Origin: Streptomyces sp. YIM 121038
GTDB lineage: Bacteria > Actinomycetota > Actinomycetes > Streptomycetales > Streptomycetaceae
Assembly (NCBI RefSeq): GCF_006088715.1
Contig: NZ_CP030771.1
Coordinates: 7,934,001 to 7,998,000, forward strand
DNA length: 64,000 bases
Direction of reading: 5' to 3'
Shown here: positions 1 to 9,451 of the stretch, one piece after another
Layout of the letters: each line of letters begins with the position of its first letter
Position numbering within the stretch: the stretch's first letter is position 1
Translations under genes and position numbers: made by a program
The notes under the pieces: model-generated
What the model was told of the DNA's origin: nothing
Seen by the model: only the letters and a program-made list of their open reading frames with translations
The model's database searches: none

Positions 1-1
1 T

Positions 2-250
2 CTGCCGCTGGCCCTGGAGGCGTTCGCCGAGCAGGACCTGTCCACGCTGCGCCTCGAACTGGCCACCGCGGGCGTCCACGGCGCGGACGAGATCGTCGGC
101 GACCTGCGCGCGACGTCCACCGGGCGGCGGCTCGTCCGCGACTTCTCCGGCGCGCAGCGGATGGTCGAACAGCTGGGCCTGGCGGGCGAGGTCGACTTCG
201 ACTTCCCCGAGCGGCCCGCCTGGTCGCCCGCCGCGGCGACGTCCCACTGA
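2..250 (+). CDS. norF: p-aminobenzoate N-oxygenase (AurF/NorF-type), C-terminal fragment
   Basis: Only the last 82 codons are in the window; the frame is open from base 2 to the TGA at 248-250. The translated tail includes LEAFAEQDLSTLRLEL, EEIVGDL-like and DFSGAQRMVEQLGL segments and ends DFDFPERPAWSP plus a short tail. This closely matches what I remember of the C terminus of AurF, the di-iron N-oxygenase of aureothin biosynthesis, which oxidises p-aminobenzoate stepwise to p-nitrobenzoate. The di-iron ligands lie upstream, outside the window, so activity cannot be judged. The neighbours (p-aminobenzoate genes and a nor-type PKS) fit the assignment. It reads in the same direction as the DAHP synthase 185 bases downstream. 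Confidence 0.85.
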   Translation: MPLALEAFAEQDLSTLRLELATAGVHGADEIVGDLRATSTGRRLVRDFSGAQRMVEQLGLAGEVDFDFPERPAWSPAAATSH

Positions 251-304
251 GGCCGCCTCCGGCGAGCGCCGGCACCGGGGCGGGGGCGGGCCCGCGCCCG
301 GCCG

Positions 305-380
305 CGCACCGAGCCGCCGAAGACTCCGCACCGAGGGCCGGGAAGGCCCCGCACCGAGGGCCGCCGAAGGCCCCGCACGG
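305..380. repeat. Imperfect tandem repeat, about 23-bp unit, 3.3 copies
   Basis: Units begin with CGCACCGAG at about 305, 327 and 350, with a partial copy near 374. They vary between 22 and 24 bases. The second and third units share the core CCGCACCGAGGGCCG. The array fills much of the 185-base gap between the N-oxygenase stop and the DAHP synthase start. Its function is unknown; it could be a leftover of slippage or a protein-binding array. Confidence 0.6.
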
Positions 381-435
381 CCCGTCAACGGCCGCCCGCA
401 CGGCCGACCTCCGACAGCCGCAGAAAGGTGACCCG

Positions 436-1500
436 ATGATCGTTGCCCGCCTCCGCCCCCATGTGCCGATCGACGAACAGACTCGGCTGACCTCCGCGTG
501 GCGGCACGACGGACACCGGTCGTTCCACTGCCGGGCCGGCCGCCACACCCTCGTCACCTTCCCCGACCTCGCCCCGGCCTCGCCCGCGGGCGAGGAGTTC
601 GTGGCCCTGCTGCGCGCCACGGCCGCCGTCGAGACCGTCGTCGACAGCGCGCAGGTGCCGCCCCTGGGCAGCTTCGCCGCCACGGGCGAGCCGAGCGCCG
701 TCCGCGTGGCCGACGCCTGGAGCGTGGGCGGCGGCTCCTTCACCTGGATAGCCGGGCCCTGCGCCGTGGAGAGCGCCGAGCAGCTGATGGCCGTGGCGCG
801 GGGCGTGCGGGCCCGGGGCGCACACCTGTTGCGGGGCGGCGCCTTCAAGCCCCGTACGTCCCCCTACGCGTTCCAGGGACTCGGCACCGACGGGCTCGCG
901 CTGCTGCGCGACGCGGCCGCCGCGACCGGGCTCGGCGTCGTCACGGAGGTCGTCGACGTCGCCCACGTGGAGGCCGTGGCCGAGGTGGCCGAGGTGCTCC
1001 AGATCGGCACGCGCAACGCCCAGAACTACCCGCTGCTGCGCGAGGCGGCGCTCACCGGCCGCCCCGTCCTGCTCAAGCGGGGCTTCGGCTGCACCGTCCA
1101 GGAGTGGCTGCACAGCGCCGAGTACCTGCTCGCGGCGGGCAACGGCCGGGTGCTGCTGTGCGAGCGCGGCGTGCGCACCTTCGAGGACGCGAGCCGCTTC
1201 ACCCTGGACATCACCGCCGTGCCGCTGGTGAAGCGGCTCAGCCATCTGCCGGTGATCGTCGACCCCAGCCACGCCTGCGGCCACGGCGACCTGGTGGCCC
1301 CGCTGGCCGCGGCCGCCGCCGTCGCCGGTGCCGACGGCGTCATGGTCGACGTCAACGAGGCGGGCCACACCGCCCTGTGCGACGGCAAACAGGCGATCAC
1401 CCCGGACGAGTTCGGCGCCCTGGTGGCGCGCACCGGCCGGATCCTGCACAGCGCGGAGCCGATGGAGCCCGTCGCCGACCACGCGATGGTGAGCCGATGA
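436..1500 (+). CDS. 3-deoxy-7-phosphoheptulonate (DAHP) synthase, type I beta (AroF-like)
   Basis: This 354-residue enzyme condenses phosphoenolpyruvate and erythrose 4-phosphate, the first shikimate step. The TIM-barrel signature is complete: AGPCAVES carries the metal-ligand cysteine, GGAFKPRTSPYAFQG binds substrate, GTRNAQNY and LLKRGF follow, and IVDPSHACGH gives a metal-ligand histidine. The first 90 residues resemble the N-terminal regulatory extension of AroF-type enzymes. A purine-rich AAAGGTGA lies just before the ATG at 436. The stop overlaps the start of NorA as ATGA, so the two are translationally coupled. A dedicated copy inside the PKS cluster is best explained as a flux booster toward chorismate for p-aminobenzoate. 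A DAHP synthase gene is, as I recall, also part of the characterised neoaureothin cluster. Confidence 0.93.
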   Translation: MIVARLRPHVPIDEQTRLTSAWRHDGHRSFHCRAGRHTLVTFPDLAPASPAGEEFVALLRATAAVETVVDSAQVPPLGSFAATGEPSAVRVADAWSVGGGSFTWIAGPCAVESAEQLMAVARGVRARGAHLLRGGAFKPRTSPYAFQGLGTDGLALLRDAAAATGLGVVTEVVDVAHVEAVAEVAEVLQIGTRNAQNYPLLREAALTGRPVLLKRGFGCTVQEWLHSAEYLLAAGNGRVLLCERGVRTFEDASRFTLDITAVPLVKRLSHLPVIVDPSHACGHGDLVAPLAAAAAVAGADGVMVDVNEAGHTALCDGKQAITPDEFGALVARTGRILHSAEPMEPVADHAMVSR

Positions 1501-4500
1501 CCGAGGAGGCGACGGTGGAGCGGAACGAGGGACGCGACCGGGCGCTGCGCCGACGCCTCGCGGACGCCGGGGACGTCGAGCGGCACCGGCTGCTGCTCGA
1601 CCTGATCCGCACGCACGCGGCGGCCGCCCTGGAGCGCACGGACCCGGCGCCGCTGGACGCCGCCCGGGCGTTCGGCGCGCAGGGCGTGCGCGGACGGGCC
1701 GCCGCGCGGCTGCGCGAACGCCTCGGCGAGGCCACGGGCGTCGCCCTGTCCGCGACCGCCCTCTTCGACTACCCGACGCCGGAGGCGCTCGCCGCCCACC
1801 TGTGCTCACGGGTGCTCGGCGAGCCCGCCACCGGCGACGCCGACGCCACCGCGTCCGGTGCGGCCGTCGACGAGCCGATCGCGATCGTCGGCATGGGCTG
1901 CCGCCTGCCCGGCGAGGTGCGCTCGCCGGACGACCTGTGGCACCTGGTGCGCTCCGGGACCGACGCGATCTCCGAGTTCCCCCGCGACCGGGGCTGGACC
2001 GTCGCCCACGACCCGGACCCGGACCACGTGGGCACCACCGTCACCCGGCACGCCGGATTCCTGTACGACGCGGCCGACTTCGACGCCGACTTCTTCGGGA
2101 TCAGCCCCGGCGAGGCCGTGACGATCGACCCCCAGCACCGCCTCCTCATGGAGACCGCGTGGGAGGCCGTCGAACGGGCCAGGATCGACCCGACCTCGCT
2201 GCGCGGCAGCAGCACCGGCGTGTTCGTCGGCATCATGTACAGCGAGTACGGCGCCCGGATCCGGCACGTCCCGCCGAGCGCCGAGGGCTACCGCGTGGTG
2301 GGCAGCATGCCGAGCGTGGCCTCGGGCCGCCTCGCCTACGCCCTCGGACTCGAAGGGCCCGCCGTCACCGTCGACACCGCCTGCTCGTCCTCCCTGGTGT
2401 CCCTGCACCTGGCCGCCCAGTCGCTGCGCAAGGGCGAGTGCCGGCTCGCGCTCGCGGGCGGCGTCACCGTGATGGCGACGCCCTGGGGGTACGTCGAGTT
2501 CAGCAGGCAGCGCGGGCTCGCGCCGGACGGGCGGTGCCGCTCGTTCTCCGCCGACGCGGCGGGCAGCAGCTGGTCGGAAGGCGTGGGCGTGCTCCTCCTG
2601 GAACGCCTCTCCGACGCGGTCAGGAACGGGCACCGCGTCCTCGCCGTGGTCCGCGGCTCCGCCGTCAACCAGGACGGCGCGTCCAACGGCCTGACCGCGC
2701 CCAACGGGCCCGCCCAGCAGCGCGTGATCCGCCAGGCCCTCGCCCACGCGGGCCTCACCACGGCGGACGTGGACTGCGTGGACGCCCACGGCGCCGGAAC
2801 CCAGCTCGGCGACCCCATCGAGGCGCAGGCGCTGCTCGCCACCTACGGCCGCGGCCGCCCCGCCGAACAGCCGCTGTGGCTCGGCTCGTTGAAGTCCAAC
2901 ATCGGCCACACCCAGGCCGCCGCCGGGGTCGCGGGCGTCATCAAGATGGTGATGGCGATCCGGCACGGGGTGCTGCCGCGCAGCCTGCACATCAGCGAGC
3001 CGACACCGCACGTCGACTGGTCGTCGGGCGCGGTCCGGCTGCTCGCCGGGGCCGAGCCCTGGCCCGCCACCGGGCGGCCGCGCCGGGCGGGCGTCTCCTC
3101 CTTCGGCGTGGGCGGGACCAACGCCCACGTCATCGTGGAGGAGGCGGACCCCGAACCCGACGGCACGGCCCCGCGCACCACGGACGGCGCGGACACCCCC
3201 GGGCGCCCGCTGCCCTGGCTCGTCTCGGGGAACGGCGCGCCCGGCCTCAGGGCCCAGGCGCGGCGCCTCGCGGAGTTCCTCGCCCCGGGGCCCGACGCGC
3301 CCGACGCCGACCTGGCGTACTCCCTCGCGACGACGCGGGCCGCGCTCGCGGACCGGGCCGTCGTCGTGGCCGCCGACCGCGCCGAGGCCCGGACGCGCCT
3401 CGCGGCCCTCGCCGACGCGACCGACGCCACCGGCGGGGCGTACGGCGGCCCCGGCGAGTCCACCGCCCTCGGCACCGCGACCGCGCGCGACCGCGTCACC
3501 TTCGTCTTCCCCGGCCAGGGATCCCAGTGGCCGGGCATGGCGGCCGAGCTGATGAGCACCTCGCCGGTGTTCCGCGCGTCCATCGAGGCCTGCGCCGCGA
3601 GCCTCGCCCCGCACGTCGACTGGTCCCTGACGAAGGTGCTGCGCGGCGAGTCCGGCGCGCCCACCCTGGAGCGCGTCGACGTCGTCCAGCCCGCGCTGTT
3701 CGCGGTGATGGTCTCCCTCGCGGCCCTGTGGCGGTCCTACGGCGTGGAGCCCGCCGCCGTCATCGGGCACTCGCAGGGCGAGATCGCCGCGGCCCACGTC
3801 GTGGGCGCGCTCTCGCTGGACGACGCCGCCCGCGTCGTCGCCGTGCGCAGCCGCGCCCTGCGGGTCCTGTCGGGGCGCGGCGGCATGGTCTCCGTCGTGG
3901 CCCCCGTCGACCAGGTGCGGCGCGGCCTCGCGCCGTGGTCCGGCGCCGTGTCCGTCGCGGCGGTCAACGGGCCCCGCTCCGTGGTGATCTCCGGCGATCC
4001 CACCGCCCTCGACGCGGCCATGGCGGCCTTCGAGCGCGACGGCGTGCGCGTGCGCCGCATCCCCGTGGACTACGCCTCGCACTCGGCGCAGGTCGAGGAG
4101 ATCCGCGACACGCTCGTCGAGGCGCTGTCCGGCATCCGGCCGCGACCGGCCGCCGTGCCGTTCCACTCGACGGTGACCGGCGAGCCGCTCGACACCACGG
4201 CCCTGGACGCCACGTACTGGGTGAACAACCTGCGCGACACCGTCCAGTTCCACCGCACCGTGACGCGGTTGCTCGCCGCGGGGCACACCACCTACGTCGA
4301 GATGAGCCCGCACCCCGTGCTCACCATCGGCATCCAGGAGACCGCCGACGAAGCGGGCGCCCACGACGCGTTGACCGTCGAGTCGCTGCGGCGCAACGAG
4401 GGCGGCCCCGCCCGGTTCCTGACCGCGGTCGCCGAGGCCCACGCGCACGGGGTCGCCGTCGACTGGACGGAGGCCTTCCGGCACGCCGCGCCGCGCCCGA

Positions 4501-7292
4501 CGGACGTACCGACGTACGCCTTCCAGCGGCGCCGCTACTGGCTGGAGGACGCGGCCCCGCCCGTGGCGGACGTGGCGGCGGCCGGGCTCGACGGCGTCGA
4601 CCACCCGCTGCTCGGCGCCGCGCTGCCGCTGGCGGACGGCAGCGGCGGCACCCTCTTCACCGGCAGCGTGTCCGCGCGCACGCACCCGTGGCTCGCCGAC
4701 CACGCCGTCGCGGACGTCCTCGTCGTCCCCGGCACGGCGCTCGTGGAGGCCGCCCTGCACGCCGGTGCGCAGACGGGCTGCGACACCCTGGAGGAGCTGG
4801 TCCTCGAAGCGCCGCTGATCCTGCCCGAACAGGGCGTCGTACGCGTCCAGGTGAGCGTCGCCGGGCCCGACGCGGCCGGGCGGCGCGCCGTCACCCTGTA
4901 CTCCCGGGCGCAGGACGCGGGCGCCGACGAGCCGTGGACCCGGCACGCGGGCGGCACCCTGACGCGCGCCGCCCGCCCGGCCGCCGCGCCGCCCGCCGCC
5001 TGGCCGCCCGCCGGAGCCGAAGAGGCCGAACTCGACGACTGCTACCGCGAGCTGGCCAAGGCCGGGCTCCACTACGGCGCCGCCCTCCAGGGCCTGCGGC
5101 GCTGCTGGCGCCTCGGCGACGAGCTGTACGTGGAGGCCGAACTCCCCGAGGCCGCGGGCGGCACCGACCGCTACGGCCTGCACCCGGCCCTGTTCGACGC
5201 CGCCCTGCACGCGGCGGCCCTGCCCGGCGGGCCCGGCGCGGGCGGCGGCGACGCCACGACCCGGCTGCCGTTCTCCTGGACCGGCGTCACCCTGCACGCC
5301 ACCGGCGCCGCCCGGCTGCGGGCCCGCGTCCGGCGCACCGGTCCTGACGCGCTGTCCCTCACCGCCACCGACCCCGCGGGGCGCCCGGTCGTCAGCGTCG
5401 AGTCCCTCGGGATGCGCCCGGTGACCGCCGAGGCGCTGCGCAGGGCCGCGGCCCTGTCCGACGCCTCGCTGCTGCGCCTGGAGTGGCGGCCCGAACCACT
5501 GCCCGCGCCGCGCGGACCCGGCGCCGCGCGCTGGGCCTGGATCGGGCCGTACGACGCCGCCGCGGACGACGCGCTCGCCGCGCGGGGCATCACCCGCACC
5601 GCCCACCCCGACGTCGCCGCCCTGAGCGCCGGTCTCGCCGCGGGCGACGCCCCGCCCGACGCCGTGGTCCTCGCGGAGCCCGCGACCGGACCCGGCACCG
5701 ACCTGGCCGCGGCCGCGCACCGGGCCGTGCACCGCGCCCTGGCCGCCGTGCGGGACTGGGCGGCCGACGACCGGCTCGCGCACACCCGGCTCACCGTGCT
5801 CACCCGGGACGCGGTCGCGGCCGCCCCCGAGGCGTCGCCCGACCCCGCCCTCGCCGCCGTCTGGGGCCTGGTGCGGTCGGCGCAGGCCGAGTACCCGGAC
5901 CGGATCTCCCTGCTCGACCTGGACGGCACGGCCGCGTCCCTGGCCGCGCTGCCCGCCGCCGTGGACAGCGCCGAGGCCCAGCTCGCCGTACGCGCCGGGA
6001 CCCCGCTGACCCCGCACCTGGCCCGCGTGCCCGCCCCGGCCGGGCCCGGCGACGCACCGGCCTGGCGCACCGACGGCACCGTCCTGGTCACGGGCGGCCT
6101 CGGCACGCTCGGCCGCATCCTGGTCCGGCACCTGGTCGTGACGCACGGGGTGCGCCGGCTGACCGTCGTGGCGCGCTCGGGCACCGCGGGCGCGGCCGAG
6201 TTCGTGGCGGAGCTGCGCGCGGCGGGCGCCGAGCTGCACGTGGTGGCGGGCGACGCGGGCGACCGCGACGTCCTGGCGGGCGCCCTGGCGGCGCTCCCCG
6301 ACGACGCCCCGCTGACGGCCGTCGTGCACCTGGCGGGCGTCCTGGACGACGGCGTCCTCGCCGCGCAGACGCCGGAGCGCGTCGACCGCGTGCTGCGCCC
6401 CAAGGCGGACGCGGCCTGGCACCTGCACGAGCTGACGGCGGGATCCGGCGTGCCGCTGGTGGCGTTCTCGTCCGTGTCGAGCGCCCTCGGCCCGGCCGGG
6501 CAGGCCGGATACGCGGCGGCGAACGCGTTCGTGGACGCCCTGGCCGCCCGGCGCCACGCCGGGGGCGCGCCGGGGCTCGCCCTCGGCTGGGGCCTGTGGG
6601 GCGAGCGCTCCGGCCTCACCGGCGACCTCGCGGACACCGACGTACGCCGCATCGCCCGCTCCGGCGTCAAGCCGCTCTCCAGCGACCAGGGGCTCGCCCT
6701 GTTCGACCTGGCCCGCGCCACCGGCGAACCGGTCGTCTTCCCCCTGCGCCTGGACCCGGCCGGGCTGCGCGGCGACACCGCCGACGAGGTGTCACCCCTG
6801 CTGCGCGGACTCGCCCGCACCCCGGTGCGGCGCGCCGCCGCCGACGCCGGGGCGGCCCTCGGCGAGGACTCCCTGGCCGACCGGCTCGGCCGCCTCGCCG
6901 CACCCGAGCAGCACGAGCTCCTGCTCGACCTGGTCCGCGGCCACGTCGCGGCCGTCCTCGGCTACGACGACCCGAGGACCGTCGGCGAGCGCCGCCCCTT
7001 CACCGACATCGGCTTCGACTCGCTGCGCGCGCTCCAGCTGCGCAACCGGCTCGGCGGCGCCACCGGCCTGCGCCTGACGGCCACGCTCGTCTTCGACTAC
7101 CCCACGCCGCTCGCGCTCGGGCGGCACCTGCGCACGCTGCTCGTACCGGACGCGGACGACGGGCCGGAGACCGCCCCGCGGCCCGCCGCGGGCAGCGAGC
7201 GGCCGGGCGCCGACGAAGCGGTCCTGGCCCAGCTCGGCTCGGCCTCCCGGGAAGAGGTCTTCGACCTCATCGACGACATGCTCGCCGAATAG
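1497..7292 (+). CDS. norA: Type I PKS NorA: degenerate ACP-KS-AT-DH-KR-ACP, module 1
   Basis: This 1931-residue protein extends the p-nitrobenzoyl starter. Domains in order: an ACP-like region at about 30-105, KS 125-550 (Cys296 in VDTACSSSL), AT 665-965 (Ser759 in GHSQGE, then DYASH, the methylmalonyl signature), DH (His1069; DAALH later), KR at about 1525-1700 (GGLGTLG; an LDD motif typical of B-type KR) and ACP (Ser1842 in GFDSL). The N-terminal carrier region has GVRG where GFDS is expected, so residue 66 is Gly and phosphopantetheine cannot attach. Domain content equals AurA/NorA, the first module that acts twice in aureothin-type assembly. The C-terminal SREEVFDLIDDMLAE is a docking tail. 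The start overlaps the DAHP synthase stop. Confidence 0.95.
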   Translation: MTEEATVERNEGRDRALRRRLADAGDVERHRLLLDLIRTHAAAALERTDPAPLDAARAFGAQGVRGRAAARLRERLGEATGVALSATALFDYPTPEALAAHLCSRVLGEPATGDADATASGAAVDEPIAIVGMGCRLPGEVRSPDDLWHLVRSGTDAISEFPRDRGWTVAHDPDPDHVGTTVTRHAGFLYDAADFDADFFGISPGEAVTIDPQHRLLMETAWEAVERARIDPTSLRGSSTGVFVGIMYSEYGARIRHVPPSAEGYRVVGSMPSVASGRLAYALGLEGPAVTVDTACSSSLVSLHLAAQSLRKGECRLALAGGVTVMATPWGYVEFSRQRGLAPDGRCRSFSADAAGSSWSEGVGVLLLERLSDAVRNGHRVLAVVRGSAVNQDGASNGLTAPNGPAQQRVIRQALAHAGLTTADVDCVDAHGAGTQLGDPIEAQALLATYGRGRPAEQPLWLGSLKSNIGHTQAAAGVAGVIKMVMAIRHGVLPRSLHISEPTPHVDWSSGAVRLLAGAEPWPATGRPRRAGVSSFGVGGTNAHVIVEEADPEPDGTAPRTTDGADTPGRPLPWLVSGNGAPGLRAQARRLAEFLAPGPDAPDADLAYSLATTRAALADRAVVVAADRAEARTRLAALADATDATGGAYGGPGESTALGTATARDRVTFVFPGQGSQWPGMAAELMSTSPVFRASIEACAASLAPHVDWSLTKVLRGESGAPTLERVDVVQPALFAVMVSLAALWRSYGVEPAAVIGHSQGEIAAAHVVGALSLDDAARVVAVRSRALRVLSGRGGMVSVVAPVDQVRRGLAPWSGAVSVAAVNGPRSVVISGDPTALDAAMAAFERDGVRVRRIPVDYASHSAQVEEIRDTLVEALSGIRPRPAAVPFHSTVTGEPLDTTALDATYWVNNLRDTVQFHRTVTRLLAAGHTTYVEMSPHPVLTIGIQETADEAGAHDALTVESLRRNEGGPARFLTAVAEAHAHGVAVDWTEAFRHAAPRPTDVPTYAFQRRRYWLEDAAPPVADVAAAGLDGVDHPLLGAALPLADGSGGTLFTGSVSARTHPWLADHAVADVLVVPGTALVEAALHAGAQTGCDTLEELVLEAPLILPEQGVVRVQVSVAGPDAAGRRAVTLYSRAQDAGADEPWTRHAGGTLTRAARPAAAPPAAWPPAGAEEAELDDCYRELAKAGLHYGAALQGLRRCWRLGDELYVEAELPEAAGGTDRYGLHPALFDAALHAAALPGGPGAGGGDATTRLPFSWTGVTLHATGAARLRARVRRTGPDALSLTATDPAGRPVVSVESLGMRPVTAEALRRAAALSDASLLRLEWRPEPLPAPRGPGAARWAWIGPYDAAADDALAARGITRTAHPDVAALSAGLAAGDAPPDAVVLAEPATGPGTDLAAAAHRAVHRALAAVRDWAADDRLAHTRLTVLTRDAVAAAPEASPDPALAAVWGLVRSAQAEYPDRISLLDLDGTAASLAALPAAVDSAEAQLAVRAGTPLTPHLARVPAPAGPGDAPAWRTDGTVLVTGGLGTLGRILVRHLVVTHGVRRLTVVARSGTAGAAEFVAELRAAGAELHVVAGDAGDRDVLAGALAALPDDAPLTAVVHLAGVLDDGVLAAQTPERVDRVLRPKADAAWHLHELTAGSGVPLVAFSSVSSALGPAGQAGYAAANAFVDALAARRHAGGAPGLALGWGLWGERSGLTGDLADTDVRRIARSGVKPLSSDQGLALFDLARATGEPVVFPLRLDPAGLRGDTADEVSPLLRGLARTPVRRAAADAGAALGEDSLADRLGRLAAPEQHELLLDLVRGHVAAVLGYDDPRTVGERRPFTDIGFDSLRALQLRNRLGGATGLRLTATLVFDYPTPLALGRHLRTLLVPDADDGPETAPRPAAGSERPGADEAVLAQLGSASREEVFDLIDDMLAE

Positions 7293-7357
7293 GCCCCCGT
7301 GCCCCCGCGCCCCGCCCGCCACGATCCGGTCCCGCTGGAACCGGGGAAGGAAGCCCG

Positions 7358-9451
7358 ATGCGCGCGCTGTTGATCGACAACTACGACTCCTACACCTACA
7401 ACCTGTTCCAGCTCCTCGCCCAGGTGTACGGCAAGGAACCGACGGTCCTCGTCAACGACGACCCGGCGTGGGCCAAGTACGACCCGGCGGCGTTCGACTG
7501 CGTGGTGATCTCCCCGGGGCCCGGCCGCCCCCAGCGCCCCACCGACCTCGGCTTCGTCCAGGAGGTCCTGGACCGCTGGCAGGACGTGCCGGTGCTCGGG
7601 GTGTGCCTGGGGCACCAGGCGATCGCCCACCACTACGGCGGCCGCGTCGAGCCCGGCACGCCCCGGCACGGCCATCTGACCCGGGTCCGGCACGGCGGCG
7701 AGGACCTGTTCGACGGCCTGCCCCAGCAGTTCACCGCGGTGCGCTACCACTCGCTGCGGGTCACCGAGCCCCTGCCCGAGGTGCTGCGGGCCACCGCCTG
7801 GGCGGAGGACGGCACCGTGATGGCCCTGCGCCACCGCACCCTGCCGCGCTGGGGCCTCCAGTTCCACCCGGAGTCCGTCGCGAGCGAGTGGGGCGCCCAG
7901 CTCCTGCGGAACTTCGCGGAGCTCATCGGCGGCCACTACGCCGCGGCCCCGCCGGAGCGCGCCCACTGGTCCCCGCCCCTCGGCGGCACCCCCAGCACCC
8001 ACCTGGAGGCCGTGGTCGAGACGGTGGACCGGGCGGCCGACACCGAGGCCCTGTTCACCGCGCGCCACGCGGACAGCGCGTACGCCTTCTGGCTCGACAG
8101 CAGCGCGCCCGGCGTCGGCCCCGCCCGGTTCTCCTTCCTCGGCGACGACGGGGGCCCGCTCGCCGAGACGCTCACCTACCGCACCGGCGACACCTCGGTG
8201 ACGGTCCGCGACGCCACCGGCGAACGCGCCGAGCCCGGCACCATATTCGAGGTGCTCCAAGGCCGGCTGCGCGCCCGCGGCCTCACCGCGCCGGACCTGC
8301 CCTTCGACCTCAACGGCGGCTACGTCGGCTACTTCGGCTACGAACTCAAGGGCGAGTGCGGCAGCCCGAACGTCCACAGCGCCGAGACCCCCGACGCCGC
8401 CTGGCTGTTCGCCGACCGCCTCGTCGCCGTGGACCACCTTCAGGACAAGACCTACGTCCTGGCCCTGAGCACCCCCGCGCCGGGCGACCTCGACGCCGCC
8501 CGCGCCTGGGTCCGGGACACGGCACGGGAGGTGCGGGAGCTGCCCGACGCCGCGCCCGCCCCCGCCCCGGCCCCGGTGGCCGCGGCGCCGTCGGAGGGGG
8601 CCGTCCTCAGCCGCGACCGCGCCGCGTACGTCGACGACATCGGGGACTGCCTCGACCAGCTGCGCAGCGGCGAGAGCTACGAGATCTGCCTGACCAACCG
8701 GGTCCGCCTGCCGCCCCTGAAGGACCCGCTCGCCTACCACCTGAAGCTCCGCGCCCTCAACCCCGCGCCCTACGCCGCCTATCTGCGCCTCGGCGAGGTC
8801 AGCGTCGTCTGCTCCTCCCCGGAGCGGTTCCTGCGCGTCGAACGCGACGGCACGGTGGAGAGCAAGCCCATCAAGGGCACGGCCCCCCGGGGCACGGACC
8901 CGGTCAGCGACGAGGCGCTGCGCCGCTCCCTGGCCGCGTCGGCGAAGACCAGGGCCGAGAACCTCATGATCGTCGACCTGCTCCGCAACGACCTCGGCCG
9001 GGTCTGCGAGGTGGGTTCCGTCGGCGTCCCCGCGTACATGGTCACCGAGTCGTACGCGACGGTCCACCAGCTCGTCACCACGGTCCGCGGGCGGCTGCGG
9101 CACGACGTGGACCCCGTCGCCTGCGTCCGGGCGTGCTTCCCCGGCGGCTCGATGACCGGCGCCCCCAAGCTGCGGACGATGGCCATCATCGACCGCCTCG
9201 AACAGGAGGCCCGGGGCATCTACTCCGGCACCATCGGCTACTTCGGGCTGTGCGGCGGCGCCGACCTCAACATCGTGATCCGCACGGCGGTGACCTCGGC
9301 CGCGGGCACGGTCATCGGCGCGGGCGGCGCGATCGTCCTCGACTCGGACCCGGACGACGAGTTCGACGAAGTGCTCCTCAAGGGCCACGCCCTGGTGCGG
9401 GCGCACGCCCAGCTCGACGCGGCGGGCGACCCCGAGCGGAGCACCCCGTGA
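7358..9451 (+). CDS. norG: Aminodeoxychorismate synthase, fused PabA-PabB
   Basis: This 697-residue fusion converts chorismate and glutamine to 4-amino-4-deoxychorismate. The N-terminal glutaminase half (1-195) has the nucleophile Cys83 in GVCLGHQ and the QFHPES dyad. The C-terminal half (about 235-690) is the chorismate-binding PabB part, with PIKGTAPRG, TRAENLMIVDLLRNDLG, GGSMTGAPK and YSGTIGYFG. The lysine in PIKGT is the residue that separates aminodeoxychorismate synthases from anthranilate synthases, which have alanine there. It supplies p-aminobenzoate for the polyketide starter and is equivalent to AurG/NorG. The ATG at 7358 follows a GGGGAAGGAAG ribosome site. The stop overlaps the next gene as GTGA. 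Confidence 0.95.
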   Translation: MRALLIDNYDSYTYNLFQLLAQVYGKEPTVLVNDDPAWAKYDPAAFDCVVISPGPGRPQRPTDLGFVQEVLDRWQDVPVLGVCLGHQAIAHHYGGRVEPGTPRHGHLTRVRHGGEDLFDGLPQQFTAVRYHSLRVTEPLPEVLRATAWAEDGTVMALRHRTLPRWGLQFHPESVASEWGAQLLRNFAELIGGHYAAAPPERAHWSPPLGGTPSTHLEAVVETVDRAADTEALFTARHADSAYAFWLDSSAPGVGPARFSFLGDDGGPLAETLTYRTGDTSVTVRDATGERAEPGTIFEVLQGRLRARGLTAPDLPFDLNGGYVGYFGYELKGECGSPNVHSAETPDAAWLFADRLVAVDHLQDKTYVLALSTPAPGDLDAARAWVRDTAREVRELPDAAPAPAPAPVAAAPSEGAVLSRDRAAYVDDIGDCLDQLRSGESYEICLTNRVRLPPLKDPLAYHLKLRALNPAPYAAYLRLGEVSVVCSSPERFLRVERDGTVESKPIKGTAPRGTDPVSDEALRRSLAASAKTRAENLMIVDLLRNDLGRVCEVGSVGVPAYMVTESYATVHQLVTTVRGRLRHDVDPVACVRACFPGGSMTGAPKLRTMAIIDRLEQEARGIYSGTIGYFGLCGGADLNIVIRTAVTSAAGTVIGAGGAIVLDSDPDDEFDEVLLKGHALVRAHAQLDAAGDPERSTP

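Noticed and set aside
385..1809. Minus-strand open frame over the DAHP synthase gene
   Set aside because: The translation has no recognisable motif, and the opposite strand holds a full DAHP synthase with correct start and ribosome site.
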